This document shows positions 51,880 through 61,659 of a DNA stretch of 64,000 nucleotides, piece after piece; the first letter of the stretch is position 1, and each line of letters opens with the position of its first letter. Position numbers and translations under genes: made by a program. This stretch comes from Caballeronia sp. GAFFF1 (lineage in GTDB: Bacteria; Pseudomonadota; Gammaproteobacteria; Burkholderiales; Burkholderiaceae), in the NCBI RefSeq assembly GCF_023630705.1, contig NZ_JALQEM010000006.1:48995-112994 (forward strand), read 5' to 3'. Below the pieces are notes generated by a model that saw only the letters and a program-made list of their open reading frames with translations, was not told the DNA's origin and searched no databases.

Positions 51880-52470
51880 TCAGCGGTCGAGCCGGTGCGT
51901 GAGATGCGCGCGCACTGCCGGCCATTCCGATTCGATGATCGAAAACACGACGGTATCGCGATACGCGCCGTCCCGGCCGATCTGGTGATTGCGCAGAATG
52001 CCGTCCTGCTTGGCGCCGAGGCGCGCGATGGCCGCGCGCGACGGGTGGTTCATGAAATGCGTCCGGAACTCGACGGCGATGGCCTTCAGCTGCTCGAAAG
52101 CATGACCGAGCAGCAGGCGCTTCGCTTCGGTGTTGAGCGCGGTGCGCTGCACGCGCTTCGCGTACCACGTATGGCCGATTTCGAGCCGCCGGTGCGCCGC
52201 TTCGACGTTGAAATAGCGCGTGGAGCCGACGACGTCGCCCGTCTTCGCATCGATGACCGCGAACGGATGCGCGCCGAGCCGGTCGCGCATGTCGAGGGCC
52301 GCGTCGATATAGGCGCGCGCCGTATCGGGCGAAGGCACGCTCGTGTACCAGAGCTTCCAGAGCTCGCCATCGGCAGCGGCAACCGCGAGCGCCTGCTCGT
52401 GCTCGACGGTCAGCGGCACCAGCCTCACGTGCTCGCCTTCGAGCGTGACGGGTTCGATCCAGCGGCTCAT
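51880..52470 (-). CDS. GNAT-family N-acetyltransferase (RimJ-like)
   Basis: The protein has 196 residues. It has the RimJ-type EGEHVRLVPLTVEHEQAL opening, HPFAVIDAKTGDVVGSTRYFNVEAAHRRLEIGHTWY and the acetyl-CoA region AKRLLLGHAFEQLKAIAVEF with FHMNHPSRAAIARLGAK-like end. The target is unknown. It is placed between the MoxR and VWA genes with short gaps (35 and 25 bases). Confidence 0.88.
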   Translation of the reverse strand: MSRWIEPVTLEGEHVRLVPLTVEHEQALAVAAADGELWKLWYTSVPSPDTARAYIDAALDMRDRLGAHPFAVIDAKTGDVVGSTRYFNVEAAHRRLEIGHTWYAKRVQRTALNTEAKRLLLGHAFEQLKAIAVEFRTHFMNHPSRAAIARLGAKQDGILRNHQIGRDGAYRDTVVFSIIESEWPAVRAHLTHRLDR

Positions 52471-52505
52471 GCGTGTTTTCCTTTGGTGGCGTGCCGGTCG
52501 GCGGA

Positions 52506-53348
52506 TTAGCGGTTATGGCGGTTCATGTACAGCAGCCGCTCGAAGAGGGCGACGTCCTGTTCGTTCTTGAGGAGCGCGCCGTGCAGCGGCGGCACGATCT
52601 GCTTCTGATCCGACGACTGCAGCGCCTCGGGCGGAATGTCCTCGGCGAGCAGGAGCTTCAGCCAGTCGAGCAGTTCGGATGTCGATGGCTTCTTCTTGAG
52701 CCCCGACACGTTGCGCAGTTCGAAGAAGCTCTGCATGGCGGCGGCGAGCAGATCCTGCTTGATGCCGGGAAAGTGCACTTCGACGATATCCTTCATCGTC
52801 GAGGCATCGGGGAACTTGATGTAGTGAAAGAAGCAGCGGCGCAGGAACGCGTCCGGCAGTTCCTTCTCGTTGTTCGACGTGATGATGACGAGCGGCCGAT
52901 GCTTCGCCTTCACGAGCTCGCGCGTCTCGTAGACATAGAACTCCATGCGGTCGAGTTCGCGCAGCAGGTCGTTCGGAAACTCGATGTCGGCCTTGTCGAT
53001 CTCGTCGATCAGGAGCACCGATTGCCGGTCCGACTCGAACGCCTGCCACAGCACGCCCTTCACGATGTAATTGCGAATGTCTTTCACGCGCTCGTCGCCC
53101 AGCTGCGAATCGCGCAGGCGCGAGACGGCGTCGTATTCGTAGAGACCCTGCTGCGCCTTCGTCGTGGACTTGATATGCCATTGCAAAAGCGGCATGCCGA
53201 GCGCGCCCGCGACTTCCTCGGCGAGCATGGTCTTGCCGGTGCCGGGTTCGCCCTTGATGAGCAAGGGCCGCTCTAGCGTCATCGCGGCGTTCACCGCGAG
53301 CTTGAGGTCGTCCGTTGCGACGTATTGCGATGAGCCTTCGAAGCGCAT
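52506..53348 (-). CDS. MoxR-family AAA+ ATPase
   Basis: The protein has 280 residues. Walker A is GEPGTGKT (about 35-42), Walker B LLIDEIDKAD, sensor 1 ITSNNEKELPDAFLRRC with the arginine finger. The start at 53348 (ATGCGCTTCGAA) is chosen because homology begins there; the frame extends to 53501. It is the first gene of a cluster with GNAT and VWA genes and probably drives assembly of an unknown enzyme. Confidence 0.9.
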   Translation of the reverse strand: MRFEGSSQYVATDDLKLAVNAAMTLERPLLIKGEPGTGKTMLAEEVAGALGMPLLQWHIKSTTKAQQGLYEYDAVSRLRDSQLGDERVKDIRNYIVKGVLWQAFESDRQSVLLIDEIDKADIEFPNDLLRELDRMEFYVYETRELVKAKHRPLVIITSNNEKELPDAFLRRCFFHYIKFPDASTMKDIVEVHFPGIKQDLLAAAMQSFFELRNVSGLKKKPSTSELLDWLKLLLAEDIPPEALQSSDQKQIVPPLHGALLKNEQDVALFERLLYMNRHNR

Positions 53349-53805
53349 GACGGAGATTCCGGTGAGGAAAAAAACCCAGTATAAGTCAGAAGCCCTGTTG
53401 CGATGGACGCCTCGCCGGTATCGTTGCAGCCGCCCGCAACCGCGCCTGCGACGGCCTCGGAACGCACGCCAAAAGCGCTGCATGCGGCTTGCTGAGAACA
53501 CGCGGTGACGATCGACGAGGCCGCCGTACAGAGGCGAATTGTCGCAGGCCGCGAAGGCGTCTTTCAGCCGGTTCCCATTGCCAGAGGCGGCTCCGCGCTA
53601 TCTCGGAGAATGGACGCTAGGGTGGTCGCGCGGTACAATTAGCCCGATTTTTTTGGCCTGCGCGGCCAGGCGGCCGCATTTCCGGTGCGCATGCGCCGCT
53701 TGCGAAGCAGTGAAAGGCAGCAACAGTCCCGAGAAGGTTGTGATGCGCTCGGCGCGGGCCGCGGCTTTCGAGCGCCGGTTTTCCCCTCATGCTAGGTTAC
53801 AAGCT
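53349..53805. other. Divergent intergenic region
   Basis: These 457 bases between the MoxR and cytochrome genes hold no gene that I can support. ATTTTTTTGG at about 53647 is the only AT-rich stretch, and GGTACAATTAG just before it may be a -10 for the cytochrome direction. Confidence 0.45.
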
Positions 53806-54171
53806 ATGAACTATTTCGTCGGCAAACTTGCCGTGATTGCAGTGCTGTCCGGTCTTGCCGGCTTCGCGACCCAGGCGTCGGCTGACGTCGTGGGCAATGC
53901 AAAGGCCGCAGAGGGCAAGGTCGCGATGTGCATCGGCTGCCACGGCATTCCCGGCTATCGCACGGCTTACCCTGAGGTCTACGAGGTGCCGATGCTGGGC
54001 GGTCAGAACGCTCAGTACATTTCCAACGCGCTGCACGCCTACAAGAAGGGCGACCGTCACTTCGACACCATGCGCGCCATCGCGGTGACGCTCTCGGATC
54101 AGGATATCGCGGACATCGCCGCCTACTACGCCGCGCAGACGCCGCAGTCCAAGAACAACCCCGACAAGTAA
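53806..54171 (+). CDS. Periplasmic monohaem cytochrome c
   Basis: The protein has 121 residues. A signal peptide ends near residue 26 (LAGFATQASA). The haem motif CIGCH is at about 42-46, and the axial methionine is probably in the MLGGQNAQYISNALHAYKKG or TMRAIA region. It belongs to the cytochrome c5/c553-like group carrying electrons to oxidases. A second cytochrome gene follows after 134 bases. Confidence 0.9.
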   Translation: MNYFVGKLAVIAVLSGLAGFATQASADVVGNAKAAEGKVAMCIGCHGIPGYRTAYPEVYEVPMLGGQNAQYISNALHAYKKGDRHFDTMRAIAVTLSDQDIADIAAYYAAQTPQSKNNPDK

Positions 54172-54305
54172 CTCACGTTGTCGCGATTCAACGGGTCGAA
54201 GCGCCCGCCGCCGTTCATACGGCATCCGACAACGCAGGCAGCCATCATCTTGCATGGGACCGGGTTCAGGCGCCGCGCCTCGAAAACCGGTCGACAGGAG
54301 AATTC

Positions 54306-54698
54306 ATGAAGCCCTCTCAGGCACAGTCTCAGGCACTTCGGTTCAGCTTCAAGGCAGCATGCGCCGCCGCCGCGATTATCGGCTCGGCGGCGTTCAGCAC
54401 GGCTCACGCAGCGGATGCGGGCAACGGCAAGGTGCTGTCCGAAAGCCACAACTGCGCGGCCTGCCACGGCCCCGGCCTCAACAAGCCGGTGAGCGGCGAA
54501 TATCCGAAGCTGGCCGGCCAGCATGCGACCTATATTTACTGGGCGCTGCGCCAGTATCAGATGGGCAACGGCAACCCGAACTTCGGTCGCAACAACGCGA
54601 TCATGGCCGCGCAGGTGCAGAACCTGTCGCAGAGCGACCTGAAGGACATCGCCGCGTACATCGAATCGCTCGATGGCAGTCTCGTGCTGAAGAAGTAA
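54306..54698 (+). CDS. Periplasmic monohaem cytochrome c
   Basis: The protein has 130 residues. A signal peptide ends near 36 (AAFSTAHA), the haem motif is CAACH at about 51-55, followed by PKLAGQHATYIYWALRQYQMGN, typical of cytochrome c553/c4-like proteins. It resembles the preceding gene and probably arose by duplication; together they may form a two-haem relay (inference). A terminator follows. Confidence 0.9.
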   Translation: MKPSQAQSQALRFSFKAACAAAAIIGSAAFSTAHAADAGNGKVLSESHNCAACHGPGLNKPVSGEYPKLAGQHATYIYWALRQYQMGNGNPNFGRNNAIMAAQVQNLSQSDLKDIAAYIESLDGSLVLKK

Positions 54699-54721
54699 GC
54701 GCGTCGCCGCATCGTAGGAAA

Positions 54722-54758
54722 CGAAAACACCCCGCCTGGCGCGGGGTGTTTTCGTTTG
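54722..54758 (+). terminator. Bidirectional intrinsic terminator after the cytochromes
   Basis: GAAAACACCCCGC pairs with GCGGGGTGTTTTC around CTGGC, with flanking A and T runs that suit both strands. It lies between the cytochrome gene and the convergent DUF1841 gene. Confidence 0.9.
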
Positions 54759-54789
54759 TGCGCGTGGTGCGTCGGGGCTCAGTCGCGCG

Positions 54790-55221
54790 TCAGTCGCGCG
54801 ACGCCCGCCGCTCGATGAGCGCGAGATACGCGTCCGTATCGGGCGGCGTGTTGCTGCGCTGGGCTTCCCAGATGACTTGCCCGAGGCATTCCATGATCGC
54901 GTGCTGCGCGTCGTGCGGCGAGCCGAGCCGCGCGACGAGCTTGTCGTGCGCGCGGCGAATGCCCGGCGGCTGGTCGATCGACAACTGCTCGCTGATGGCG
55001 AGATGCATCGACAGGTGCAGGAACGGATTGGTGCGGCCTGCGTCGGGCGAGTAATCCGCCTGCCGCGCGTCGGGGTCGGCGAGTTCGGCCTGATACTCGG
55101 GGTGCTCGCCGATCCAGTCGGCGGCCATGCTTTCGAGCGGCGTCAGGATTTCGCCCGCGCGCTCCTTGCGCCACGTCTCGGTGAAGAACTGGCGGACTTC
55201 GTCGCGGCTAGGGTTGAACAT
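54790..55221 (-). CDS. DUF1841 family protein
   Basis: The protein has 143 residues with the DUF1841 pattern MFNPSRDEVRQFFTETWRK, HPEYQ, NPFLHLSMHLAISEQLSIDQPPGIR and MECLGQVIWEAQRSN. It is a conserved cytoplasmic beta/gamma-proteobacterial protein of unknown function. It is next to nth. Confidence 0.9.
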   Translation of the reverse strand: MFNPSRDEVRQFFTETWRKERAGEILTPLESMAADWIGEHPEYQAELADPDARQADYSPDAGRTNPFLHLSMHLAISEQLSIDQPPGIRRAHDKLVARLGSPHDAQHAIMECLGQVIWEAQRSNTPPDTDAYLALIERRASRD

Positions 55222-55297
55222 GAGAGTGGGCTTCGACTCGGGAATTCAATATTGTAGATCGCGGCGGCGTGTCGGTGCTCGACGCGCAGGCGACGTG

Positions 55298-55942
55298 TCA
55301 CTCGGCAGGCGGCGGTGTCTTCGGCCGATACTCGCACAGCGGTTCGATCGCGCAATGCCAGCACTCCGGCACGCGCGCCTTGCAGACGTATCGGCCGTGC
55401 AGGATAAGCCAGTGATGCGCGTCCTGGATGAACTCCTTCGGCACGTGCTTTTCGAGCGCCGCTTCCACCGCGCGCACGTCCTTGCCGGGCGCGATGCCGG
55501 TGCGATTCGCGACGCGAAAGATGTGCGTATCCACCGCGATCGTCGGTTGCCCGAACGCAATGTTCAGGACGACATTCGCTGTCTTGCGTCCGACGCCCGG
55601 CAGCCCTTCGAGCGCCTCGCGATTGTCCGGCACCTCGCCGCCGTATTGCTCGACGAGCATGCGGCACGTCGCGATCACGTTCTTCGCTTTCGTTCGATAA
55701 AGCCCGATCGTGCGGATGTATTCCGTCACGCCTTCTTCGCCGAGCGCGAGCACTTTCTCCGGCGTATTCGCCACCGGAAACATCTTGCGCATGGCCTTGT
55801 TGACGGAGACATCGGTGGCTTGCGCCGAGAGCATCACGGCAATCAGCAGTTCGAACGGTGTCGTGTATTCGAGCTCGGTCTTCGGATGCGGATCGATGCT
55901 TTGCAGCGTCTCGAAGATGGCGCGGCGCTTCTTAGCGTTCAT
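55298..55942 (-). CDS. nth: Endonuclease III
   Basis: The protein has 214 residues. The helix-hairpin-helix [14 protein letters not shown] holds the catalytic lysine, and [13 protein letters not shown] the catalytic aspartate. The [4Fe-4S] ligands are C-x6-C-x2-C-x5-C ([17 protein letters not shown]). It removes oxidised pyrimidines in base excision repair. Its ATG overlaps the rnfB stop (ATGA), an arrangement usual for the family in beta-proteobacteria. Confidence 0.95.
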   Translation of the reverse strand: MNAKKRRAIFETLQSIDPHPKTELEYTTPFELLIAVMLSAQATDVSVNKAMRKMFPVANTPEKVLALGEEGVTEYIRTIGLYRTKAKNVIATCRMLVEQYGGEVPDNREALEGLPGVGRKTANVVLNIAFGQPTIAVDTHIFRVANRTGIAPGKDVRAVEAALEKHVPKEFIQDAHHWLILHGRYVCKARVPECWHCAIEPLCEYRPKTPPPAE

Positions 55943-56793
55943 TGCGTCGTGTCTGAATCCGTCTCGTTTGGATCTCCGCCCGCATCGCTCGCTCCGCTCG
56001 CGTGTTCCGCGAGGCCGAGGCGTTTGCGGCGCGCTTTGGCGGCGTCGATCTGCGCCTGAACGGCAACGCTGACCTGCTCCGTATTCTTCGGACCTGCGCC
56101 GAGCTTGGCCATTTCTTCTTTCTTCTTGCGGGCGCGTTCGAGCGCGGCCTGAATGATGGCTCGTTTCTTTGCTTCAGGATCTTCCGTCGATGCGGACGGC
56201 ACAGCCGATGCCGCAGCGGCCGCTGTCTGCGCGGCGCGCGAGGCCTGCCGCGCTGACGCCTTCGCTTCGGCCTGCGTGCGCTCGCGTTCCAGGCGCGCGA
56301 GGCGTCGGTCATGCCGCGCGCGCGCCGCATCCGCCTGTTCCTGGCTCCATGCGTCCCAGCCGGTGGCCTCGCCCGTGACGGGAATCATCGCGATGCAATC
56401 GACCGGGCAGGGCGGCACGCACAGGTCGCAGCCGGTGCACAGCGCGTCGATGACCGTATGCATCTGCTTGGCAGCGCCCGCAATGGCATCGACCGGACAT
56501 GCCTGCATGCACAGCGTGCAGCCGATGCACAGGTTCTCGTCGATGACCGCAAGCGGTCGCGCGCGCTCGACGCCATGCGTGGTATCGAGCGCGATCTCCG
56601 GCTTCCCGAGCAACGCCGCAAGACGCGCGACGCCTTCCTGCCCGCCCGGCGGGCACTGGTTGTAGCTCGCCTCGCCCGCAGCGATGGCGTCGGCGTAAGG
56701 ACGGCAGGCCGGATAGCCGCACTTGGTGCATTGCGTCTGCGGCAGAAGGTCTTCGATGCGCTCGGCGAGCGTCTTTGAAACAGTTGCGGTCAC
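55939..56793 (-). CDS. rsxB: RnfB/RsxB-like ferredoxin with C-terminal extension
   Basis: The protein has 284 residues from a GTG at 56793 ([19 protein letters not shown]). A first cluster domain has [13 protein letters not shown]...C (Fer4_21), then two [4Fe-4S] motifs [12 protein letters not shown] and [12 protein letters not shown]. The last 130 residues are charged and alanine-rich helix absent from the 190-residue E. coli protein. No other rnf/rsx genes are present and there is no membrane anchor, so a separate role as electron donor, perhaps for Nth's cluster, is possible. It is coupled to nth. Confidence 0.88.
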   Translation of the reverse strand: MTATVSKTLAERIEDLLPQTQCTKCGYPACRPYADAIAAGEASYNQCPPGGQEGVARLAALLGKPEIALDTTHGVERARPLAVIDENLCIGCTLCMQACPVDAIAGAAKQMHTVIDALCTGCDLCVPPCPVDCIAMIPVTGEATGWDAWSQEQADAARARHDRRLARLERERTQAEAKASARQASRAAQTAAAAASAVPSASTEDPEAKKRAIIQAALERARKKKEEMAKLGAGPKNTEQVSVAVQAQIDAAKARRKRLGLAEHASGASDAGGDPNETDSDTTQ

Positions 56794-56857
56794 GTGAGAT
56801 TGCGCGGTGGCAAATAAGGCGGGCAAAAAGCAGTTGAAACGGCAGCAACAACAGCGA

Positions 56858-56897
56858 CAAAAAACGGCGGCAAAAAAACGGCGGCAAAAAACAGCAG
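56858..56897. repeat. Short A-rich tandem repeat before rsxB
   Basis: About three units of CAAAAAACGGCGG (the middle one with one more A, the last diverging to CAAAAAACAGCAG) lie 65-105 bases upstream of the rsxB start. The rest of 56794-57184 contains no gene that I can support; it must contain the rsxB and TetR promoters. Confidence 0.6.
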
Positions 56898-57184
56898 AAG
56901 ACAAGACAGCGCGGCCTTAGAAACCTAATGACGCAGAACACGGTGGCAGTGGCGCCATCCATTGCAGCAGACGTGATTATCGCGCAAGTGCGCGTTGCCC
57001 GCCGCAGATGATCCTTATCCTAATTGCCAATGCCTCCATGATGTGCGCATAATCGAAGCGCTTTATCGTTTGACCGCAGGACGGTGTTCCCCCATAACCA
57101 TGGGCAGCGCCCGTTCACGTCATGTACCCCACTGCGGGCCGCGTGACGCATATCCGGACAACGCGGCTCCCGACTCATGCCATC

Positions 57185-57817
57185 ATGAATCAGCCGAAAA
57201 TCAAAAGAGATCCCGAAGGGACACGCCGCCGTATCCTGCTTGCCGCCGCGGAAGAGTTCGCAGCCGGCGGCCTGTTTGGCGCACGTGTGGATCAAATCGC
57301 CCGGCGGGCAGAGACCAATGAGCGCATGCTGTACTACTACTTCGGCAGCAAGGAGCAGTTGTTCACAGCCGTGCTCGAACATGCACTGTCCGCACTCGTC
57401 GAGGCCGAGCGGTCGCTCGATCTCGAGGGCCTCGCCCCCATCGAAGCCATGACGCGGCTTGCGCATTTCGTTTGGGATTACTACCGTGACCATCCCGAAT
57501 TGCTGCGTCTGATCAACAACGAGAATCTGCACGAGGCGAGATATATCAAGGGATCGAATCGCATGCGAGAGGTGATCTCGCCGGTGGTCGAGACGCTCGC
57601 GACCATTCTCGAGCGCGGACAGAAGGCCGGACTGTTTCGCACCGACGTCGATCCGCTGAAGTTCTATATCACGCTGTCGGGCCTCGGTTATTACATCGTA
57701 TCGAACCGTTTTACGCTTCAGGTGAGCTTCGGCCTCGATTTCAGCGAACCTATGCAGCGCGAACAAATGGTGAAGATGAACACGGAATTGCTGCTTGCAT
57801 ACTTGACACGTCGCTGA
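57185..57817 (+). CDS. TetR-family transcriptional regulator
   Basis: The protein has 210 residues from the ATG at 57185. The helix-turn-helix is at about 12-60 (TRRRILLAAAEEFAAGGLFGARVDQIARRAETNERMLYYYFGSKEQLF), followed by a TetR_C-like ligand domain (PELLRLINNENLHEARYI). The ligand and targets are unknown. It is convergent with phaZ over a strong terminator. Confidence 0.9.
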   Translation: MNQPKIKRDPEGTRRRILLAAAEEFAAGGLFGARVDQIARRAETNERMLYYYFGSKEQLFTAVLEHALSALVEAERSLDLEGLAPIEAMTRLAHFVWDYYRDHPELLRLINNENLHEARYIKGSNRMREVISPVVETLATILERGQKAGLFRTDVDPLKFYITLSGLGYYIVSNRFTLQVSFGLDFSEPMQREQMVKMNTELLLAYLTRR

Positions 57818-57848
57818 CGCCGCCAAAAAAAGGTCGCCGTCTGAAGAA

Positions 57849-57888
57849 AAAAACGTCGCGCCTTGCAAAGGGCGCGACGTTTTTCTTT
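57849..57888. terminator. Bidirectional intrinsic terminator between the TetR and phaZ genes
   Basis: AAAAACGTCGCGCC pairs with GGCGCGACGTTTTT around TTGCAAA or similar, with A and T flanks suitable on both strands. Confidence 0.9.
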
Positions 57889-57945
57889 TGCGAATGGAAT
57901 CGGTACCGAAGCGCAGGTTGAAGCACTGCGCCGCGATGACTCGAC

Positions 57946-59217
57946 TTACGCGGGTACCGCTTCTTTCTTCGGCGACTTGTCGTGTTCGAGAATGAACTCG
58001 CGCAATTGCGGATACACCATCGTGCGCCAGCGCCGGCCCGAGAATATGCCGTAGTGGCCGGCCTTTTCCGCAGTGAAATGGCGCTTGTCCTTCTGCGAGA
58101 GGCCCGTGCACAGGTCATGCGCGGCGCGCGTCTGGCCGTCGCCGGAGATATCGTCGAGCTCGCCTTCGATGGTGAAGAGCGCCGTCTGCGTGATGTCTTG
58201 CGGGCGCACGCGCTCGCCGTTCACGTCCCACGTGCCCTCGGCCAGGCGAAACTCCTGGAACACGATGCGGATGGTTTCGAGGTAATACTCGGCGGCCATG
58301 TCGAGCACGGCGTTGTACTCGTCATAAAAACGGCGATGCTGTTCGGCATCGTCGTCGTCGCCGCGCAGCAGGTTTTGATAGAAGTCCCAATGGGCCGTGA
58401 GATGCCGCTCGGGATTCATCGCGACGAAGCCGGCATGTTGCAGGAAGCCCGGATACACCTTGCGACCCACGCCCGGATAATTCGCCGGGACCGTGTAGAT
58501 GACATTGTTCTCGAACCATTCGTACGAGTGCTCGCTCGCGAGCGAGTTCACCGATGTCGGGCTGCGTCGCGCGTCGATCGGGCCGCCCATCATGGTCATC
58601 GTGCGCGGCGTGTCTTCGCCGCGGCTCGCCATCAGCGAAATGGCGGCAAGCACGGGCACGGTCGGTTGACACACCGAGATCACATGCAGATCTTTCGCGC
58701 CGATGTGACGGATGAACTCCTGAATATATTCGACGTAATCGTCCAGATGGAACGCGCCGTTTTCCACCGGCACCATGCGCGCATCGAGCCAGTCGGTGAT
58801 GTAGACCTTGTGGTCCTGCAACAGCGTGCCGACCGTATCGCGCAGAAGCGTCGAGTGATGTCCGGAGAGCGGCGCGCAGACCAGCACGATCGGCTCGTCC
58901 TTGAGCTTCGTCACGGTCGCGCTGTCATCGGCGAATCGTTTGAAGCGCAAAAGCCGGCAGAACGGCTTCTCGACCACCGTTTGCTCGACGATCGGGATGT
59001 TGTGGCCGTCCTTGACGATCTGGTGAATGTTGAACTCCGGTTTCTCGTAGTCCTTCCCGAGCCGGTACAGCAGCTCGTAGCCGGCCGCGAGACGCGTGGA
59101 GCCGGGAACGTAGGCGAGGGGGCTGGCCGGATTCACGAACGACTTCGAGGCGGCCTGGGCCCATGCCGTGAGAGGAGACAACATGGCCCGCTGAAATTCG
59201 TGGATTTGATAGAGCAT
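57946..59217 (-). CDS. phaZ: Intracellular polyhydroxybutyrate depolymerase
   Basis: The protein has 423 residues. The N-terminus MLYQIHEFQRAMLSPLTAWAQ and the nucleophile cysteine in HVISVCQPTVPVLAA mark the Cys-type intracellular PhaZ family. Further conserved blocks are LSGHHSTLLRDTV, MTMMGGPIDARRSPTSVN and the histidine in AEKAGHYGIFSGRRWR. It breaks down stored PHB. It is monocistronic. Confidence 0.94.
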   Translation of the reverse strand: MLYQIHEFQRAMLSPLTAWAQAASKSFVNPASPLAYVPGSTRLAAGYELLYRLGKDYEKPEFNIHQIVKDGHNIPIVEQTVVEKPFCRLLRFKRFADDSATVTKLKDEPIVLVCAPLSGHHSTLLRDTVGTLLQDHKVYITDWLDARMVPVENGAFHLDDYVEYIQEFIRHIGAKDLHVISVCQPTVPVLAAISLMASRGEDTPRTMTMMGGPIDARRSPTSVNSLASEHSYEWFENNVIYTVPANYPGVGRKVYPGFLQHAGFVAMNPERHLTAHWDFYQNLLRGDDDDAEQHRRFYDEYNAVLDMAAEYYLETIRIVFQEFRLAEGTWDVNGERVRPQDITQTALFTIEGELDDISGDGQTRAAHDLCTGLSQKDKRHFTAEKAGHYGIFSGRRWRTMVYPQLREFILEHDKSPKKEAVPA

Positions 59218-59577
59218 GGTGGCCCCAATGACTTCGGTACGAACCGGTAATGCCCGTTGGTCCCGGCGATTCGGCCGGCAATCTGACCCAACGGCAATCG
59301 AAAATCCCCGCCGTGCGGCTGAACCGCGCCGCGGGGCTGCTGTATCTTGCTCGAAGCGCGTCTTGGCGCCCCGTCGCTTGGCTGTAACCTTGGTTCTCTA
59401 CATTAACGACCAGCGGCGCAAAACTTTGATGCCAGGCAACAGTTTCCGCTGAACGTTTGCATAACACAATCGAACGGTCAAAGTTGCCGGCTTTCCTGCA
59501 ACACCCTCGTCGTTGTGCATTGCACCATTCTAGCGGCGACTGACGTTCCCGCCAAACGAAACCGACGCACCGCCGTC
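59218..59577. other. Intergenic stretch without recognised feature
   Basis: The 360 bases between the phaZ start and the end of the GH15 gene hold no gene, RNA or strong hairpin that I can support. The phaZ promoter must lie here. Confidence 0.45.
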
Positions 59578-61446
59578 TTAACCTTCCTCGCTGACGCCGA
59601 CCGCAGGTTCTTTTCTATCGGCGTGTCCGTTCGCGGCGGAGGGCTGGCCGGTCGCATGCGCCATCGCCTGCTCGTGCTTCATCAGGTTCATTCCCGTGTG
59701 CACCAGCGCGACATGCGTAAACGCCTGCGGAAAATTGCCGACCATGCGCTTCGCCACCGTGTCGTATTCCTCGGCGAGCAGCCCGACGTCGTTCGCGAGA
59801 CCGACGAGACGCTCGAACATCGCGTGCGCTTCGTCGATCCGGCCCTGCAACGCCAGGTTGTCCACCAGCCAGAAGCTACAAGCCAGAAACGTGCCTTCTC
59901 CCGGCGGCAGCCCGTCCGCTGTTTCCGTCGTGTGATAGCGCTTCACGAGACCATCGTGCGTCAAGTTCGTCTCAATCGCCTGTACGGTGGCGGTCACACG
60001 GGCATCGTCCGGCGGCAAAAAACCGAGCAGCGGTATGAGGAGGAGGCTCGCGTCGAGTGCGTCGCCGTGATAGACCTGCGTGAACGCGTTCAGTGTCGAA
60101 TTCCAGCCTTTCTCGCAGACGTCCGCGTGGATGCGCGCGCGCATGTCCCGCCAATGGTCGACCGGTCCGGCCAGCGCGAACTGTTCCGCCGAACGGATGG
60201 CCCTGTCATACGCGACCCACGTCATGACCTTCGAGAACGTGAAGTGCTGACGGCCGCCGCGCACTTCCCAGATGCCCTCGTCCGGCTGGTCCCAGACCGT
60301 ATCGAGATGCTGGAGCATCGTGCACTGGATGGACCACGCGGTTTCGTCGCTTTGCAGACCGCCGACGCGCGCGAGATGCAGCGCGTTCATCACTTCCCCG
60401 TACACGTCGAGCTGCAATTGATCGACCGCGCCGTTGCCCACGCGCACCGGCTGCGATCCTTCATAGCCCGGAAGCCACGGAATCTCCCACTCGGCGAGCC
60501 GGCGCTCGCCCGCGATGCCGTACATGATCTGCACCTGCGACGGCGCGCCGGCCATTGCGCGGCCGAGCCACGCGCGCCAGGCGCGGGCTTCGTCGTAGTA
60601 GCCGCCGCGCATCAGCGCGAGCAGCGTGATGGTGGCGTCGCGCAGCCAGCAGTAGCGGTAGTCCCAATTTCGCGCGCCGCCGAGCTGTTCGGGCAGCGAC
60701 GTCGTCGGCGCGGCCACGATGCCGCCTGTCGGCTCGTAAGCCAGCGCCTTCAGCGTGATGAGCGAGCGCCGGATGGCGCCCGCCCAGCGGCCCGAAACCT
60801 GGCTCTTGCCGGACCACTCGCGCCAGTGATTCTCGGTGCGCGCGAGTTGCGTGTGCGGATCGTGCGCGGGCGGCAAGCGCAGATGCGACTGCGAATAGCA
60901 GAGCGAAAAGGGCACGCGCTCGCCTTCGGTCACGTCGAAGCAGGCTGTCGTGCGCATGTTCTCGCCGACGAGTTCCACCGGCGTGCGCAGCACCGCGAGG
61001 TCGGGGCCGGCGATCGCGCGGATGCCGCTGTCGTTCGGCAGGCGGCTGACCCACGGCACCACCGACCCATAATCGAAGCGCAGGACGAGTTCCATCTTCA
61101 TGCGCACGACGCCGCGCCGTCCGATCACGATGCGCACGAGTTCCGAATGGCCGTTGCGCGACGGCATGAAATCGACCACCGTCACGGCGCCCTGCGGCGT
61201 TTCGAAGTCTGTTTCGAGAATGAGCGTGTCGTCGCGATACCGGCGGCGCACGACCGGCGCCTCGCCGTCGGGCATCGAGGGCGCGAGCAGCCATCGGCCA
61301 TGCTCGGGCGTGCCGAGCAGCGCGGCGAAGCACGCGCCCGAATCGAAGCGCGGCCAGCAGAGCCAGTCGACGGAGCCGTCGCGGGAGACCAGGGCGGCGG
61401 TATGGCCATCGCCGATCATGGCGTAGTCTTCAATCAGAGCGGGCAT
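59578..61446 (-). CDS. Glycoside hydrolase family 15 protein (glucoamylase/trehalase-like)
   Basis: The protein has 622 residues from the ATG at 61446. The N-terminus MPALIEDYAMIGDGHTAALVSRDGSVDWLCWPRFDS and the catalytic-domain motif ARNWDYRYCWLRDATITL are diagnostic of bacterial GH15 proteins; GTFLACSFWLVDNLALQGR near the C-terminus is conserved. It probably hydrolyses alpha-glucosides or trehalose in the cytoplasm; no signal peptide is visible. The frame continues to 61599 without homology. Confidence 0.9.
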   Translation of the reverse strand: MPALIEDYAMIGDGHTAALVSRDGSVDWLCWPRFDSGACFAALLGTPEHGRWLLAPSMPDGEAPVVRRRYRDDTLILETDFETPQGAVTVVDFMPSRNGHSELVRIVIGRRGVVRMKMELVLRFDYGSVVPWVSRLPNDSGIRAIAGPDLAVLRTPVELVGENMRTTACFDVTEGERVPFSLCYSQSHLRLPPAHDPHTQLARTENHWREWSGKSQVSGRWAGAIRRSLITLKALAYEPTGGIVAAPTTSLPEQLGGARNWDYRYCWLRDATITLLALMRGGYYDEARAWRAWLGRAMAGAPSQVQIMYGIAGERRLAEWEIPWLPGYEGSQPVRVGNGAVDQLQLDVYGEVMNALHLARVGGLQSDETAWSIQCTMLQHLDTVWDQPDEGIWEVRGGRQHFTFSKVMTWVAYDRAIRSAEQFALAGPVDHWRDMRARIHADVCEKGWNSTLNAFTQVYHGDALDASLLLIPLLGFLPPDDARVTATVQAIETNLTHDGLVKRYHTTETADGLPPGEGTFLACSFWLVDNLALQGRIDEAHAMFERLVGLANDVGLLAEEYDTVAKRMVGNFPQAFTHVALVHTGMNLMKHEQAMAHATGQPSAANGHADRKEPAVGVSEEG

Positions 61447-61659
61447 AGTGAGCGTGGTTGTGCTGGCGGCGACGCGCCGCGGTCGACGTGGCCAGGCTCC
61501 TGCGGCGACGCAGAGCGATCGGCCGTTCATGTGGTCGCATTCTGCCGCATTCGCCTGGCGCAAGCAGAAAACCGGGCGTATGCGTGGCTCGCGAGCCATC
61601 CTGCGACCGCACGCCGCGCCCGTTGGCGGAAAAGCGCTACCGAAGCGCTGATTAAACCG

